Source of the DNA: Ferruginibacter sp.
Lineage (GTDB): Bacteria; Bacteroidota; Bacteroidia; Chitinophagales; Chitinophagaceae
Assembly: GCF_014377975.1 (NCBI RefSeq)
Contig: NZ_JACMOO010000054.1
Span: 1 to 64,000, forward strand
Length of the DNA: 64,000 bases
Direction of reading: 5' to 3'
The notes beneath the pieces are model-generated. The model ran no database searches, had not been told where the DNA came from, and saw only the letters and a list, made by a program, of their open reading frames with translations. Within the stretch, counting starts at the first letter, position 1. Each line of letters begins with the position of its first letter. Shown one piece after another: positions 50,513-60,204 of this stretch. Both the position numbers and the translations under genes were made by a program.

Positions 50513-50597
50513 AAAATATTGACTTGCTTTTTTTAATTAGGGCGCAAGATAAAGTGTTGTGATTGATTTAAATGCCGGTTTTTTTGTAAAAGAATTA

Positions 50598-51617
50598 TCA
50601 GGCCTTTTGTAGAGCCAGTTCCCATTTCCAGGCGCTGTCCATCATTTGGTCCAGGCTGTATTTAGGCTGCCAGTTCAGTTCAGTTTTTGCTTTATTATTA
50701 TTGGCATAAATGGCTACCACATCTCCGCCGCGGCGTGGCCCTACCGTATAATTTAATTTAACACCACTGGTTTTTTCAAATGCATGAATCACTTCCAGTA
50801 CTGTAAAGCCATCACCCGTACCCAGGTTAAATATTTCAGGGTTCACTTTATTTTGTTTGCCAAAAAGTAAATTTAGCGCCAGTGTATGTGCATGAGCAAT
50901 ATCACAAACATGTATATAATCCCGCAGGCAACTGCCGTCTCTTGTGTCATAATCGTTTCCCCAAACGTGCATAGTAGGTAATTTACCGATGGCAGTTTGT
51001 GTAATAGCAGGCACCAGGTTTGCCGGCCTGCCCAAAGGAATTTCGCCAATTAAAGTGGAAGGATGTGACCCTACCGGGTTAAAATAACGCAACAATATTG
51101 CTTGGATGGTATTGCTTTTTACGGCATCGCAAACGATAACTTCACCCATTTGTTTCGTAGCTCCATAGGGCGATTCAGCCGGCTTTTGCGGGGTTTCTTC
51201 TGTTACCGGAATGGCGTCAGGATTACCATACACCGTGCAGGAGGAAGAAAAAACAAAATTAGATATGGCATATTTTTCAGCACATTTTAAAATATTAACC
51301 AGCGAACCAATATTGTTTTCATAGTACATCAAAGGCTTTTCAACCGACTCCCCCACGGCTTTATAAGCCGCAAAATGTATAATGCCAGTGATGTCTTTGT
51401 TTTCTTCAAAAACCATTTCTGTATCTTTTAAATTACAAAGATCAACTACATAGTTTTTTATTTTTTTACCAACTATTTTTTCTGCACCTTCCAAAATAGC
51501 AATATTACTCCTGGAATTATTGTCTACAGAAATTACTTCGTACCCGTTTTGCACCAGGTCTACAATTGTATGTACCCCAATATAGCCGCAGCCACCGGTA
51601 ACCAATATTTTATTCAT
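50598..51617 (-). CDS. galE: UDP-glucose 4-epimerase
   Basis: ILVTGGCGYIGVHTIVDL, FSSSCTVYGNPD, SPYGATKQMGE, LRDYIHVCDIAHAH. Confidence 0.96.
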   Translation of the reverse strand: MNKILVTGGCGYIGVHTIVDLVQNGYEVISVDNNSRSNIAILEGAEKIVGKKIKNYVVDLCNLKDTEMVFEENKDITGIIHFAAYKAVGESVEKPLMYYENNIGSLVNILKCAEKYAISNFVFSSSCTVYGNPDAIPVTEETPQKPAESPYGATKQMGEVIVCDAVKSNTIQAILLRYFNPVGSHPSTLIGEIPLGRPANLVPAITQTAIGKLPTMHVWGNDYDTRDGSCLRDYIHVCDIAHAHTLALNLLFGKQNKVNPEIFNLGTGDGFTVLEVIHAFEKTSGVKLNYTVGPRRGGDVVAIYANNNKAKTELNWQPKYSLDQMMDSAWKWELALQKA

Positions 51618-51796
51618 ACTTCAGTTATTAAAAATTCAGATATATTTTCATAAAGTGCTATCTACGTCCAGGCATTTGTTGAGGGCATTGCCTCAATTAC
51701 TGAATACAGCTTCCGCAAATTTAGGGTATGTTTTCATCAAAATAAAAATAACCCGTTGTTGCTGAGTGGAGTAGAAAGGAAAACAGTTATGCTTTG

Positions 51797-53212
51797 TTAT
51801 TTTAAAAAAAGCGAAGTAATCAAATAAATAATACCTGCAAGCAAGGCACTTACCGGAATAGTTAGTATCCATGCCCACAGCAGGCTTACGGTAACCCCCC
51901 AACGTACGGCGCTTAACCGTTTGGTGGCACCTACACCAATAATAGCACCAGTAATGGTATGTGTTGTACTTACAGGGATACCCATTTGTTCGGTCATAAA
52001 TAAAGTGAATGCACCAGCAGTTTCTGCAGCTACTCCTTCCAATGGTGTAACCTTGGTTATTTTAGTACCCATTGTTTTTACAATCTTCCATCCACCACTC
52101 ATGGTACCTAAACCAATGGCGGTATAACATGCAAAAGGTACCCAGCTAAGTTCTTTCAGGGCAACGCCTACATCAGGATATTTTGTGCTATTGTAGGCAA
52201 CAAAAGCAGCACCTATTATACCCATTACTTTCTGGGCATCATTGCCACCATGCCCGATACTGAAAGCGCCTGAGGAAATCAATTGCAGTTTTTTAAACAT
52301 TCTGCCGGTTCTGTAAGCATTGGGCGACTTAATTTTTTCAGAATAAATATAGGCGCAAATAAAGATGAATATCATTATTAAAATACCATAAACAATAATT
52401 GAATTATCTCCTTTTGCCAAAGCTTTCGATAATGCAATGGCATCAACTTTACCGTCTACATTCGTCTTGATCTTTTCTGCAAGTTTTGTTGCGCCCAGCG
52501 ATTTATAATCAGCCAGCATTGGTTTAGCAGCATCTGTAAAAGCAACGGCTGATGCATAGTTAGCAGCTTTGGTGGGATCTTCTGCAAGCTCTTTTTTCAG
52601 AATATCTATCTTATAAAAGTTTACCAGGTTTTCTTCCAGTTTAGTTTGTTCAAAATGGGCAAATAAAAACCAGGTTCCAATTGCTGTTAGTATAATTAAT
52701 CCAATCTTTGCCCAGGTATTACGCATGATGGTAATTACACTAATGTAAATGGAAATAACCATACCAATCAACGGAGCAAGAAAAATAAACAATATAATCT
52801 CCGTAATTTTTTTAATTTCTATGATGGTAGCAATGTTAGAAAACCCTTTGGTTAAAAAGGCATGTGAAATGGCAGCACCAGCAAAGCCACCAATTAAAGT
52901 GTGCGACGATGAAGAAGGAATGCCGTACCACCAGGTTAATAAATTCCACATTATGGCGGCAATTAAACCGGCTAATATTACCGGCAGCGTAATAAATTCC
53001 TGGTGAACTGTTTTACCAATTGTGTTGGCAACAGCGTGATCTTTGAAGATAAAGTAAGCAACAAAATTGAAAAAGGCTGCCCAAATTACTGCCTGAAAGG
53101 GCGTCAATACTTTTGTAGAAACAATGGTGGCAATTGAGTTGGCCGCATCATGAAAGCCATTGATATAATCGAATATTAAAGCTAAAATAACAATAACGAT
53201 GAGCAGGGTCAT
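51797..53212 (-). CDS. Inorganic phosphate transporter (PiT family)
   Basis: FDYINGFHDAANSIATIVSTKVLTP, GIPSSSSHTLIGGFAGAAI, SIGHGGNDAQKVMGII, GIPVSTTHTITGAIIGVG. Confidence 0.95.
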   Translation of the reverse strand: MTLLIVIVILALIFDYINGFHDAANSIATIVSTKVLTPFQAVIWAAFFNFVAYFIFKDHAVANTIGKTVHQEFITLPVILAGLIAAIMWNLLTWWYGIPSSSSHTLIGGFAGAAISHAFLTKGFSNIATIIEIKKITEIILFIFLAPLIGMVISIYISVITIMRNTWAKIGLIILTAIGTWFLFAHFEQTKLEENLVNFYKIDILKKELAEDPTKAANYASAVAFTDAAKPMLADYKSLGATKLAEKIKTNVDGKVDAIALSKALAKGDNSIIVYGILIMIFIFICAYIYSEKIKSPNAYRTGRMFKKLQLISSGAFSIGHGGNDAQKVMGIIGAAFVAYNSTKYPDVGVALKELSWVPFACYTAIGLGTMSGGWKIVKTMGTKITKVTPLEGVAAETAGAFTLFMTEQMGIPVSTTHTITGAIIGVGATKRLSAVRWGVTVSLLWAWILTIPVSALLAGIIYLITSLFLK

Positions 53213-53220
53213 AACAAATA

Positions 53221-53324
53221 ATTTGGCAATTTGCTGATTAGCTAATTTGCTAATGAAATACCAGGTGATTACAATTTGCAGTTACCATTAGCACATCAGC
53301 ACAATATCTAATTAGCTAATTAGG
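53221..53324. repeat. Degenerate octamer-repeat element in two blocks (ATTTGCTA/ATTAGCTA and ATTAGCAC types)
   Basis: ATTTGGCA ATTTGCTG ATTAGCTA ATTTGCTA at 53221-53252; ATTAGCAC ATCAGCAC AATATCTA ATTAGCTA at 53287-53318. Confidence 0.6.
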
Positions 53325-53972
53325 TTAGGCGTATTTAACAATGATAGATTCAATAACGTTTGCAGCATCTTCACACTTATCAGTTACTATTTCCATTACC
53401 TGGTAAATTTCTCTTTTCTTTATTACTTCCTTTGCATCTGGTTCGGTAGCAAACAGCCGTTCAATACTCATATCAAAAATATCATCTGCCTGGTTTTCTA
53501 TACTGTTTATAGCAACCAATGCATCGGTTATCTGGCGCATATTTTTCATATTGCGTAATTCTGTAACCGCTTTATGTACCTGCACACACGCAACGGCAAT
53601 TAATTCTGCCATTTTAAGAAAGCCGGTTTCGTTGGGATTTACCCTGTAAAAATTTATTTTTTTTGCAGAAGCGTAAATGTAATCAGCAATATCATCCAGC
53701 GATGTAGCCAGATAGTGAATGTCTTCCCGGTCAAAAGGAGTAATGAAATTTTTGCCTAATTCTATAAAAATATTATGCGTGTAATCATCGTTGACATGTT
53801 CCATATCTTCAATTTCCTGAATCAATTGCCCCCTTTTATCAAAATCAGGTTCGTTTACCACTTCTTTTAACTTATAACCCATCTTAACCAACTCCTCTGC
53901 TACACTTTCAAATAGTTGATAAAACACCCGGTCTTTAGGTAAAAAAATCTTGAATATTGAATTTAATCCCAT
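53325..53972 (-). CDS. DUF47 family (PhoU-like) phosphate transport regulator
   Basis: FYQLFESVAEELVKMG, EDIHYLATSLDDIADYIYASAKKI; next to the PiT transporter. Confidence 0.92.
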   Translation of the reverse strand: MGLNSIFKIFLPKDRVFYQLFESVAEELVKMGYKLKEVVNEPDFDKRGQLIQEIEDMEHVNDDYTHNIFIELGKNFITPFDREDIHYLATSLDDIADYIYASAKKINFYRVNPNETGFLKMAELIAVACVQVHKAVTELRNMKNMRQITDALVAINSIENQADDIFDMSIERLFATEPDAKEVIKKREIYQVMEIVTDKCEDAANVIESIIVKYA

Positions 53973-54666
53973 GGCTTAAAAGTTTGGGCAAAGGTTGGGT
54001 ATTGACTTAACAGAATAAAGCCATTTTTAAAAGGTAACAATTAGGTAACACAGGATTAACATTAAATTATTATACTTATTCGTTTGAGCAAAATTTATAT
54101 ACCATGTAAAAAAACCTTATTGGTTGTAGCTCTAATAGGATTTCAAGTAATGTAGACTCAATACTTAATGTAGGTAAGATAATCCGACAAACCCATTATG
54201 GGATGCTTCATTATACATCCATTTGAAAAAATAAGACTGAGTGAAAATTCGACCGTTTACCGGTGAGGCAAAGTAAAGTTGCCAAAGGTTTTACCGGTGG
54301 CGATTTCGGCAATACCATGAATGCGACTCATATTAAAAATGGCATATTGGGTTTGGCACTAAATGTTATACATCAAAATTCCAAACTGGTTTTATGGTAA
54401 GATAAAATAACAAACAACAATACAGCACTCTTCGAATATTAAGGCTATGTAAAGGATCATTTCTTCACCGGCAGAATATAATTTAGATTTAGATCTTACA
54501 ACTAATTTTATTTACATATTTACTAAATGCTTATTTTTTTGAATATTTTTAAATAATTACTTTCAAAAGAGATAATTTATTCAACTAAATCATGTTTAGC
54601 ACATCATTTTGGTTATTTTAAAAATAAAACAATATATATATAAATTATTTGATTAATTGTATATGC

Positions 54667-54748
54667 AAATAAATGGTTAAATTATTTAAACGGTAGTGAC
54701 TATTTATTTACTACATTTATTTATTATTTTATAAACCAAACAATTCTT
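54667..54748 (+). promoter_or_regulatory. Leader conserved between the two susC genes, copy 1
   Basis: AAATAAAT 54667-54674 and ATTTATTT 54702-54709 with the same 35-nt offset as copy 2; TTAAACGGTA and AATTCTTATGAGAAAAACTG also shared. Confidence 0.6.
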
Positions 54749-57700
54749 ATGAGAAAAACTGTAGTAATGCTAGTCGTGCTCTTTTGCAGCACATGCTCCG
54801 TTTTTGCCCAAACCTCGATTAAAGGCAAAGTGACGGACTCCAAAGATGGATCACCGGTTTCAGGTGCCACAGTCAGAGTAAAAGGTGAAAGAACGTCGGT
54901 AACAACAAAATCTGACGGAACATTTGAAATTGTATCAAAATCGGGTATGACTTTAGATGTTACCGATATTGGTCATATCAGCCAATCAGTTAAGTATTCC
55001 GGGTCAGGTAATCTGGAAATTTCATTAGTGCAGGATTTAAAAGCGTTAAGCGAGGTTGTAGTAACAGGTGTTGGTGTGGCTACAAGTAAGAAAAAACTTG
55101 CAATCTCTGTGGAATCAATAACAGCTGATAAACTACCTCAGGGCGGAACGTCCTCTGTTGACCAGGCTCTTGTAGGTAAAATTGCCGGAGCCCAGATTAG
55201 TAGCATCAGCGGTGTTCCCGGCGCCCAGGCCAGGATATTACTGCGAGGTATCAATACCTTACAAGGCAGCACAAATCCTCTAATTGTTCTGGATGGAATC
55301 CAATTGGGTGCAACAGATATCAATACAATCGACCTGAATGGTATTGAAAGAATTGAAGTGGTTCAAGGTGCCGCAGCAGCTACTATTTATGGCGCACAGG
55401 GTGCCAACGGCGTTATACAGATGTTTTCGAAAAGAGGGAAGGCAGGACAATTAAATATCGATATTTCTTCCAGCATCGCCAATAATACTTACCTCAATTT
55501 AGGTAATGTTGGAAAGGCTAAAACTCATGCTTTTAATACGAATGCTAACAATGAAGTTATTTCGGGTGCAGGAAATGTACTTAGCTACGATGCCGCAGGT
55601 GTATTAAGTGCAAATCTTACATGGAATGCCCTTGACCCAACTAACCAAACCAAAAAACTTTATGATAAAAATCTAAAATACTACGACCATTTTAAAGAGT
55701 TTTTTGTACCCGCTAATCTGTATAATAACTCAATAAGTATGTCTGGCGCCAAAGATAAATTTGATTTTGCCATCAGCGCTTCAAATAATCACCAGGAGAG
55801 TAATTTCAGAAAGATGGGGTTTAATGACCGTTCGAATCTGACTTCTAACGTTGGTTTTGAATTGGCTAAAAACCTTCATTTTCGTTCCATTTCACAAGTA
55901 GTTTATACCCAAAATACCATTAATGGTAATCAAGGGCTGATTTATCCTGTTTTTAACTCAAGACCCTTTGCTGATTATAATTATAAGGATGCAGATGGTA
56001 ACTACTCTGTATATATAGGTAACGCGGCTGGTGTAAACGGCAATAACCCAAATTATACTAATCAAAATTCAGACACCAAGGATAATAAGGTAGATGTTGT
56101 GCAAAATTTTGACCTAAATTATAAGTTCCCTCGTTTTGTAGAGCTTGATACAAAATATGGACTTAATTACAGGAGCGAAGATTCAAGGTACAATGTGCTC
56201 AATCAATCCAATAATCAAAGTTCTGTAGAAACGGACCATTGGGTGGCTTCTAACGCACCAGACAGGAACGGGGAAATTGACGATAGCAGGTCTAAAACAA
56301 TTTTTCAAAATTCACTTACCACTGCAATTGTAAGGCTTGATTTTCAAAAAGATTTTCATTTGAAAATTCCAATAATTTCTACCACTCAAGGTGCAGTAGA
56401 CTGGCGAAGCAACAAGTACCAGCAATACGGTTCGTATGCTGTAGGCGTACCCACCTACTCACCTTATACTGCCAGCCAGGCAACATCCTTTAAAGTAACT
56501 TCAGATTATAAAGAGCCATTTATTACCTATGGTTACCTGGTAACACAACGTTTTGATTATGGGGATATTGGCGGTGTTTCTGGTGGATTCAGGAGTGATT
56601 ATTCTTCTGCCTTTGGTCAGGGATCCAAGCCTTTTACTTTCCCGAGAGGAGATGCATACCTAAGACCTTCTTCGATGAATTTCTGGCATGCTGCAAATAT
56701 TGACAATATCATTGCTGATTTTAAAATAAGGGCTGCCTATGGGGAAGCAGGTATCCAGCCTGGCCCATTTCAGCGTTATGTTACGCTTAGCACCCGTACG
56801 TTGGGTAACAGCAATGCTTTTTATGTTGGATCAAGCCAGCCCAATCCAAAGTTGAATGTAGAAGTTTCAAAAGAGTTGGAAATAGGAACAGATATGAGTT
56901 TTAAACCTGGAAAAAATGAATGGTTCAGGAATATCAATTTATCTTTTACCTATTGGGATCGTCGTACCGATAATGCAATCTGGCAACTTGATGCCGCTCC
57001 TACAACCGGAATCGGCAATATAACAGACAATGTATTTGGATTGAAATCTCATGGTCTTCAGGCCTCTCTAAATGCGAGCATAGTGGCTACCAGAAATTTC
57101 AGCTGGAATTTCACCACAAATTTTGGAAAGCAAATTTCTATTATATCTTCAGTTAAAGGACCACAAGTGGTTTTAGTTTCAAGTGCAGGCAGCACTAACT
57201 ATGTGCTGACGCAGGGATTAAAAGTGGGTCAGATTTTTGGTTATTTAGGCCTTCATAGTGTGGATGAATTGGGGCCAGATGGCAGTCCTTACATTGCTAA
57301 AGCTGACCAGGCAAGTTATACGGTAGCAAGTAATGGTTGGGTGGCAAATAAATTAACAAAACAACCTTATTTTACACCCACACAACATAGTTTCGGCGAT
57401 CCTAATCCAAAATTCAATATGTCATTCATCAATGATTTTACTATTAAGGATTTTATTACTTTTTCTATGCAGTGGGATTGGCTAAGTGGTGCCCACATTT
57501 ACAACCAAACAAAAGAATGGATGTACAGAGATGGAATTAACAGTGATTACGAAAAGCCAATAACGATTGATGGTCAAACGGGTGCATGGACAGCTTTTTA
57601 CCGCGGCGTATATGCCCAGAGACAAAGGAATGGTACCAAGAGTTATTTCTATGAAAATGGGTCTTATTTAAGACTTCGTAATTTATCGGTAGCTTTTGAT

Positions 57701-57904
57701 ATTGCAAAATTAACCCACATTAAAGGTTTCAAGCGACTACAATTGGTATTAGCTGGAAGAAACTTGATTACAGTTACCAAATATACAGGTATGGATCCTG
57801 AAATCAGTTCAGGGGCTACTAACTCGCCCTGGGATAGGGGCACAGATCACAGTACTTTGCCTAATTTCAAAACATTCCAGGCTGGTATCAATGTTGGATT
57901 TTAA
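54749..57904 (+). CDS. SusC/RagA family TonB-linked outer membrane protein
   Basis: Signal peptide, carboxypeptidase-like N-domain (IKGKVTDSKDGSPVSGATVRVKG), plug (LSEVVVTGVG…), large barrel. Confidence 0.96.
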   Translation: MRKTVVMLVVLFCSTCSVFAQTSIKGKVTDSKDGSPVSGATVRVKGERTSVTTKSDGTFEIVSKSGMTLDVTDIGHISQSVKYSGSGNLEISLVQDLKALSEVVVTGVGVATSKKKLAISVESITADKLPQGGTSSVDQALVGKIAGAQISSISGVPGAQARILLRGINTLQGSTNPLIVLDGIQLGATDINTIDLNGIERIEVVQGAAAATIYGAQGANGVIQMFSKRGKAGQLNIDISSSIANNTYLNLGNVGKAKTHAFNTNANNEVISGAGNVLSYDAAGVLSANLTWNALDPTNQTKKLYDKNLKYYDHFKEFFVPANLYNNSISMSGAKDKFDFAISASNNHQESNFRKMGFNDRSNLTSNVGFELAKNLHFRSISQVVYTQNTINGNQGLIYPVFNSRPFADYNYKDADGNYSVYIGNAAGVNGNNPNYTNQNSDTKDNKVDVVQNFDLNYKFPRFVELDTKYGLNYRSEDSRYNVLNQSNNQSSVETDHWVASNAPDRNGEIDDSRSKTIFQNSLTTAIVRLDFQKDFHLKIPIISTTQGAVDWRSNKYQQYGSYAVGVPTYSPYTASQATSFKVTSDYKEPFITYGYLVTQRFDYGDIGGVSGGFRSDYSSAFGQGSKPFTFPRGDAYLRPSSMNFWHAANIDNIIADFKIRAAYGEAGIQPGPFQRYVTLSTRTLGNSNAFYVGSSQPNPKLNVEVSKELEIGTDMSFKPGKNEWFRNINLSFTYWDRRTDNAIWQLDAAPTTGIGNITDNVFGLKSHGLQASLNASIVATRNFSWNFTTNFGKQISIISSVKGPQVVLVSSAGSTNYVLTQGLKVGQIFGYLGLHSVDELGPDGSPYIAKADQASYTVASNGWVANKLTKQPYFTPTQHSFGDPNPKFNMSFINDFTIKDFITFSMQWDWLSGAHIYNQTKEWMYRDGINSDYEKPITIDGQTGAWTAFYRGVYAQRQRNGTKSYFYENGSYLRLRNLSVAFDIAKLTHIKGFKRLQLVLAGRNLITVTKYTGMDPEISSGATNSPWDRGTDHSTLPNFKTFQAGINVGF

Positions 57905-57924
57905 AACTTAAACGCATTATTATT

Positions 57925-59574
57925 ATGAAAAAAAATAAAATATTATTTATAGCGCTGATCTTTTCTGGGCTTTTGCTTTCCTGTAAAAAGCAATTAGATG
58001 TAAAAAATCCCAACCAGCCAACGCCAGCAAGCGCCAAAACGGAATCTGGTATTATTGCATTATCTCAGGGTAGTGTCTATTTTAGTGGTCTTGGATCCGG
58101 CAGTTTAAAATATGGTGGATTTAATGGAAGTTTCTGGAACGACCCTGTAAGTTATCATGATTTAATGGGCGATGAAATTGGTGTGGAAGCTGCCAACCAG
58201 TTTATCAACCAGTTTTCATGTCCCGACTATGTGATACTGGATAATGGTAGCAAAGTATTGAATCCCCAATCTCCCAGCCAGCAAATCGCATTACTAAGGT
58301 CTGTAAATACCAATGCAAATGTCGATAACAATCCTTTTTATTATGAGTGGGGATATATGTATGCCATGATTGGGGGTTGTAATAATATACTCTCGTTGGT
58401 GGATGGTATAACTTTTTCAGGAAGTTCTGAAACCAGAAAAAATACCATCAAGGCATGGGCTTATTGGTGGAAAGGATATGCCTATTCAAGGATAGGTTCA
58501 TTTTATTATGCAGGGATTATTAATGATGGATTTACTACTACCAATGGTAATTATGTATCCAAAGAAAAAATAATTGTTGAAGCAAACGCAAACTTTGATA
58601 AGTGTGTTGTCGCTTTAGGTGCAGCTTCCAGTGATGTAGATTATACAGCCATAATGGGAAAAATGATTCCTAATTTTTTCCAGATAGGCAAAGGTGCTCC
58701 ACAAACCATTGACATGTGGAAAAGGAATATCAATACTATGAAGGCAAGAAACCTGCTAGTGAATACGCCTTCTGCGACAATGACCCCCGCACAGTGGAAT
58801 CAGATTATTGCGCTCACAACGGATGGTGTTAAAGCCAGTGATAACGTGTTTACCGGAAGGTCTAATACAAACTCTGATTTTATGGGGGCAAGTTCTGGTT
58901 GTACAGCTGCCTTAACAGTTGGTTCAGAACCTGGTTACAGGGTTAGTGAAAGACTGGTAAATGATTTCAGGCCAAATGACCTGCGGTTCGCTAATAATTT
59001 TCAGAAGAAAGTAGATCCATGGATCGGAAACTCAGACAGGGGTATTATTTTTAACACCCGATACGATGTAGTTGATGGTGGTAATGGTCTGAAGGACGGG
59101 ACAAATGATGTTGTAGTATTTGGTACGAAAGCAATCGGCCAATATGAACTTTATATTGCAGGTACCTATGAAGAAAATACTATGATGCTTGCCGAAGCTA
59201 AGATCCATACCGGTGATGTGAACGGAGGATTGAACCTTATTGATGAGGTTAGGCATTCGCAAGGTGCAGGCCTGGCTCCTATTGCAGGAACAATTACCGA
59301 TCCGGTAGTAGCTGAAAAGGAATTAAGAAGCGAAAGAAGAATCTGTCTTGTTTTTAGAGGGATGTCTTTTTATGATGCCCGCCGCTGGGGTGTTATTAAC
59401 GCCGAAGCGAACGGGGGGGGTGTAAAAAATGTTACTGTTGTTGATAAAGACGGTAAGGTTAACACAAATGCTACCATTATTTTTAACTACCTGGATTATT
59501 GGGATGTTCCTGACAATGAACTGGTATATAATCCTGCTGCAACGGGCAGTGATCCGGTAAAGAATCCTAAATAG
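57925..59574 (+). CDS. SusD/RagB family nutrient-binding outer membrane lipoprotein
   Basis: Lipobox LLLSCKKQLD; YDARRWG and ELRSERR C-terminal motifs; directly follows susC. Confidence 0.93.
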   Translation: MKKNKILFIALIFSGLLLSCKKQLDVKNPNQPTPASAKTESGIIALSQGSVYFSGLGSGSLKYGGFNGSFWNDPVSYHDLMGDEIGVEAANQFINQFSCPDYVILDNGSKVLNPQSPSQQIALLRSVNTNANVDNNPFYYEWGYMYAMIGGCNNILSLVDGITFSGSSETRKNTIKAWAYWWKGYAYSRIGSFYYAGIINDGFTTTNGNYVSKEKIIVEANANFDKCVVALGAASSDVDYTAIMGKMIPNFFQIGKGAPQTIDMWKRNINTMKARNLLVNTPSATMTPAQWNQIIALTTDGVKASDNVFTGRSNTNSDFMGASSGCTAALTVGSEPGYRVSERLVNDFRPNDLRFANNFQKKVDPWIGNSDRGIIFNTRYDVVDGGNGLKDGTNDVVVFGTKAIGQYELYIAGTYEENTMMLAEAKIHTGDVNGGLNLIDEVRHSQGAGLAPIAGTITDPVVAEKELRSERRICLVFRGMSFYDARRWGVINAEANGGGVKNVTVVDKDGKVNTNATIIFNYLDYWDVPDNELVYNPAATGSDPVKNPK

Positions 59575-59602
59575 GAATTAATTTACAAATTTTATATTTT
59601 AT

Positions 59603-59635
59603 AAGGCCTGCAAATAAGCAGGTCTTATTTTTTTT
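59603..59635 (+). terminator. Intrinsic terminator downstream of the first susCD pair
   Basis: AAGGCCTGC-N6-GCAGGTCTT followed by a T-rich run. Confidence 0.75.
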
Positions 59636-60123
59636 GCTATATCTAAATCTGCAAAATTTTAACTGCAAATATATTTTACGCATTAACGGAAAGGGGCAGG
59701 CTGTTTTGATTAGGAAAACTATCAATCTTTTTTTGCATCAAAAAGTTTAGCAAAGTGGCATCAATATTTCCGAATTGTAACTGCAATTCAGTTTAAGAAA
59801 TTATTTCTTTTAATTTTCTAACTTTTTTCGATTACAATAGGCATCTTCATTTTCCAGGATTTATGTAAAGCATTATAACTCTTCTTTTGTAGGTATTCCG
59901 AAATTATTTGCAACCTTATTGCTAATTTATTTCAATAAGATACTAAGTAAATTAGTATACGACTTTGATCACTAAACATTAGTAATACAAGAAATATGAT
60001 ATAAAGTGGAATTTTATGCATAAAAATGCATTTTTTAAAAAGAAAATATGTGGAAATAGCGAATTTTATTGTTTTTGTTGAATATGCAGCATTTCTTAAT
60101 TTTTTAATGCCTATATCAGAAGT

Positions 60124-60204
60124 AAATAAATAGTTAAATTGTTTAAACGGTAATACCTATTTATTTGCTACATTCATTTTTTATTTTTTAACCAAATAAT
60201 TCTT
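60124..60204 (+). promoter_or_regulatory. Leader conserved between the two susC genes, copy 2
   Basis: AAATAAAT 60124-60131, ATTTATTT 60159-60166; see copy 1. Confidence 0.6.
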
